A DNA stretch of 64,000 nt from Flavobacterium sp. SUN052 (GTDB taxonomy: Bacteria > Bacteroidota > Bacteroidia > Flavobacteriales > Flavobacteriaceae): assembly GCF_028867935.1 (NCBI RefSeq), contig NZ_JAPQNS010000001.1:1364001-1428000 (forward strand), in the 5' to 3' direction. Below are positions 62,137 through 64,000 of this stretch, piece after piece; within the stretch, counting starts at the first letter, position 1; each line of letters starts with the position of its first letter. Position numbers and translations under genes: made by a program. The notes under the pieces are model-generated. The model saw only the letters and a program-made list of their open reading frames with translations, ran no database searches and had not been told where the DNA came from.

Positions 62137-62640
62137 ATGACCCTCCTTGACTTTTTCAATTATATAACGGCCCACTCTGGAGTGGCCGTTCTTTTTTTGC
62201 TGGCTATTCCAGCCCTTGCGTTTCTGGTCAATCTGTGGTCGGGTACTACCGCTGAGGAGATCTGGAAATGGCGATATGTCTATGCGGGTTTAGTATATGC
62301 AGCCTGCATTCCGGGCATTTTTGCGCTAACGCTTAACATTTACCTCTTCCTGTTTGAGCGGCAGAGTATTTGGGCTATGAACCTTGCCATTCAGGTGCTT
62401 CCGTTTCTGTCAATGGTGGCCACGTTAATGCTGATTCGGCGCAAACTTCCGTTTGAGTACATACCAGGGTTTGGTAAACTATCGGGCTTCATGACGTTAA
62501 TCTTCGCCCTGATCGGCATCATGTGGTTTGTGGATCGGCTCCGTCTGGTAGCCTTTACATACGTGCCGTTTGCTTATATTGTGGTCGGTTTTGTGCTCGT
62601 CCTGATTCTAATCCGGTTTGCCTGGAGTAAGCTATTTTAA
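62137..62640 (+). CDS. Multi-pass membrane protein of unknown function
   Basis: 167 residues from ATG 62137 (the frame extends upstream into the repeat). Five hydrophobic segments (LLDFFNYITAHSGVAVLFLLAI, YVYAGLVYAACIPGIFALTL, AMNLAIQVLPFLSMVATLMLI, GFMTLIFALIGIMWFV, YIVVGFVLVLILIRF). No family recognised. It ends the four-gene cluster; its stop overlaps the stop of the convergent LRR/TPR gene (TTAA, 62637-62640). Confidence 0.65.
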   Translation: MTLLDFFNYITAHSGVAVLFLLAIPALAFLVNLWSGTTAEEIWKWRYVYAGLVYAACIPGIFALTLNIYLFLFERQSIWAMNLAIQVLPFLSMVATLMLIRRKLPFEYIPGFGKLSGFMTLIFALIGIMWFVDRLRLVAFTYVPFAYIVVGFVLVLILIRFAWSKLF

Positions 62641-64000
62641 TTCATCTTTACTTGCCGCTCTTTGGCCATAGTGGTTAGCTCCCGGAGGGCATCTCGTTTG
62701 TCGGCGGGCAGCGTCGTTCGGTTAAGCCAGGCATCGAACAGATCGAAGCTCCAGTTAATGATCCTGCCCGACGAACTACCGATGTACCTTTTCAGAGCCT
62801 GCACCGCTTCAGCGCCTGATTTCTTCCCTTCAACAACAGCAAGCGCGTTGGTCAGGTACTCGTATAAGACACCATTGCCACCTTCGCGTTGGTAAGACTG
62901 AAACGTATCGAGTGCTTTATGCCCACGCTCGTATTTGCCTAATACAATGCCCAATTCCACTATAGTTAGCTTGCTGCCAGGGTCAGGATAACCCATTAAT
63001 TCAAACGCCTTCATTGCCCGACTGTACGCAGAATCGGACTCCACAAATTGGCTCTTGACAGCCAATAACTTGCCTTTTTCTGTAAATGCCTGCGCTTCCG
63101 TTTGCCATAGTTGGTGATTCCCACCGCCAGCTACTATGGTTGGCAACCCTGCAATGGCTACATTAATGTCGGATAAGGCGGCATCCGTTTGCCCCAACAA
63201 TTGCCGAATCATTGCTTTTCGCATCCACCAAACCGTGCGCAGTTGCTTTTTTGCCAGCTCAGTAGTTAGACCCATTGCTTGTTGCGTAGGTACCTGAAAA
63301 AGTGGCCAGTTCGCTAATGCCTGATCAAAATTGGTTAGAGCCTTTTCGTATTGTTTTTGAAAGAAAGCAAATTCAGCGCGTTGCGCGTACACAACAGCTA
63401 GTAGCGTGTCAGGGGCATACGAAACAGCCTGTTCCATATCAGCATCTGCCCCAGACCAGTCTCGTTCCCGCATTTTTCGGTTGGCAACCTGCATGAATCC
63501 CTGCGCCACGGACCAGTTTTTCCTCGACATACCATCTAGTGTAACCATACCCGCATCAGCCATGGCCACGCGCAACTGGTCGATACTTTGGAATGCCCCA
63601 CCTACCGATTTAGGCAGCGGGTTACCCATAAGATTAATGAACCGCAACTTCGGGGCATCCAGCATCGCAGGTGGCAGGTCAGTCAGATTGTTCCGGGCTA
63701 GATTCAGCATGTTGATCGATGACTCTTTCCAGCCCGTAGTTGGAAGTTGATGGAGAGGAGTCTGCTCCATCGACAGCTGTTCTAGCGAAGGAATTTTAAG
63801 TAAAATGGCAACAGCCTCGTTGGCTGACAGATTAGGAAAATTACGAAGCTGCACGTTGTTCAAAACCGGGCAAAACTGAAGACTATCGGGCAATTCCATC
63901 AATTTAGCTAGTTCATCTCGGGGGCCGCTAATGCTCAGATTCGTTAGATTTTTAAGCCGTCCCAGTGATTCGGGTAAGCCAATCAACGGGCTATCTTCCA
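62637..64000 (-). CDS. LRR and TPR repeat protein, 5' end beyond the window
   Basis: At least 453 residues; the frame stays open to the window edge, so the gene is 5'-partial. N-terminal visible part: leucine-rich repeats (LPESLGRLKNLTNLSISG, VQLRNFPNLSANEAVAIL, INMLNLARNNLTDLPPAML, LRFINLMGNPLPKSV). From about residue 160: TPR-like helices (QGFMQVANRKMRERDWSGADADMEQAV, AEFAFFQKQYEKALTNFDQAL, DSAYSRAMKAFELMGY). Such proteins act as protein-interaction scaffolds. No catalytic domain is seen in the visible part. A signal peptide, if any, lies outside the window. Confidence 0.75.
   Translation of the reverse strand, partial: EDSPLIGLPESLGRLKNLTNLSISGPRDELAKLMELPDSLQFCPVLNNVQLRNFPNLSANEAVAILLKIPSLEQLSMEQTPLHQLPTTGWKESSINMLNLARNNLTDLPPAMLDAPKLRFINLMGNPLPKSVGGAFQSIDQLRVAMADAGMVTLDGMSRKNWSVAQGFMQVANRKMRERDWSGADADMEQAVSYAPDTLLAVVYAQRAEFAFFQKQYEKALTNFDQALANWPLFQVPTQQAMGLTTELAKKQLRTVWWMRKAMIRQLLGQTDAALSDINVAIAGLPTIVAGGGNHQLWQTEAQAFTEKGKLLAVKSQFVESDSAYSRAMKAFELMGYPDPGSKLTIVELGIVLGKYERGHKALDTFQSYQREGGNGVLYEYLTNALAVVEGKKSGAEAVQALKRYIGSSSGRIINWSFDLFDAWLNRTTLPADKRDALRELTTMAKERQVKMN

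Overview
The window reads as the chromosome of a Bacteroidota bacterium, most likely a Cytophagales/Spirosoma-like genus. The pointers are a SusC/SusD pair, promoter boxes of the TAnnTTTG type, very weak ribosome binding sites, a (A)GEYNYAMAA-type tmRNA tag and many secreted proteins and lipoproteins. No species can be named from the sequence alone.

Layout. (1) 1-7.5 kb, chromosomal: a secreted melibiase-like glycoside hydrolase, a Kup potassium transporter (minus strand), a small membrane protein overlapping an SPFH/band-7 protein, a single-domain response regulator, and a phage-type P63C-domain gene whose promoter overlaps a TGATCA palindrome. (2) 7,526-36,538: a genomic island of about 29 kb inserted in the 3' end of the tmRNA gene ssrA. 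It is bounded by two 49-bp direct repeats and carries a tyrosine recombinase next to ssrA. Its left part is a replication/maintenance-like module: a structured leader, a winged-helix-like protein, a DUF3871 protein and a protein with all three palm motifs of family A polymerases. Next come three secreted proteins (a 51-bp-repeat surface protein, a CAP-domain lipoprotein and a beta-propeller-like protein). The right part is a defence cluster: hsdR, a GHKL ATPase fused to a PD-(D/E)XK nuclease, a phosphodiester glycosidase, a membrane protein, a patatin phospholipase, hsdS (broken by a 13-bp duplication), mcrB, mcrC, hsdM and a Roco GTPase. At least five copies of a short palindromic repeat lie between the island's modules. 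(3) 36.5-49 kb: the tmRNA gene and a minus-strand glycan-utilisation locus: SusC, SusD, a LamG surface lipoprotein, an ABC sugar importer (binding protein and two permeases, no ATPase), a GH130 phosphorylase and an (alpha/alpha)6-type hydrolase lipoprotein. (4) 49-54.6 kb: surface polysaccharide synthesis (a WecA-like initiating transferase, two family 2 glycosyltransferases, a WcaF-like acetyltransferase, a formyltransferase-like protein and a NodB deacetylase). (5) 54.7-57.3 kb: a two-subunit molybdenum hydroxylase. (6) 57.4-64 kb: an Rpn/PD-(D/E)XK protein, conserved hypotheticals, a four-gene cluster of coiled-coil, membrane and actin-fold (Ppx/GppA-like) proteins, and an LRR/TPR gene cut by the window end.

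How it fits together. The island resembles the E. coli immigration control region (hsdR-hsdM-hsdS-mcrB-mcrC), but its genes are shuffled and extra effectors are inserted. It restores the ssrA 3' end and brings its own terminator for it, while the old ssrA terminator is left stranded at the far end. The most notable points are the polymerase-like protein, the possibly phase-variable hsdS, the GHKL-nuclease and Roco proteins, the dispersed hairpin family, and the ACTCACTAA sites that look like integrase arm sites at both island ends.
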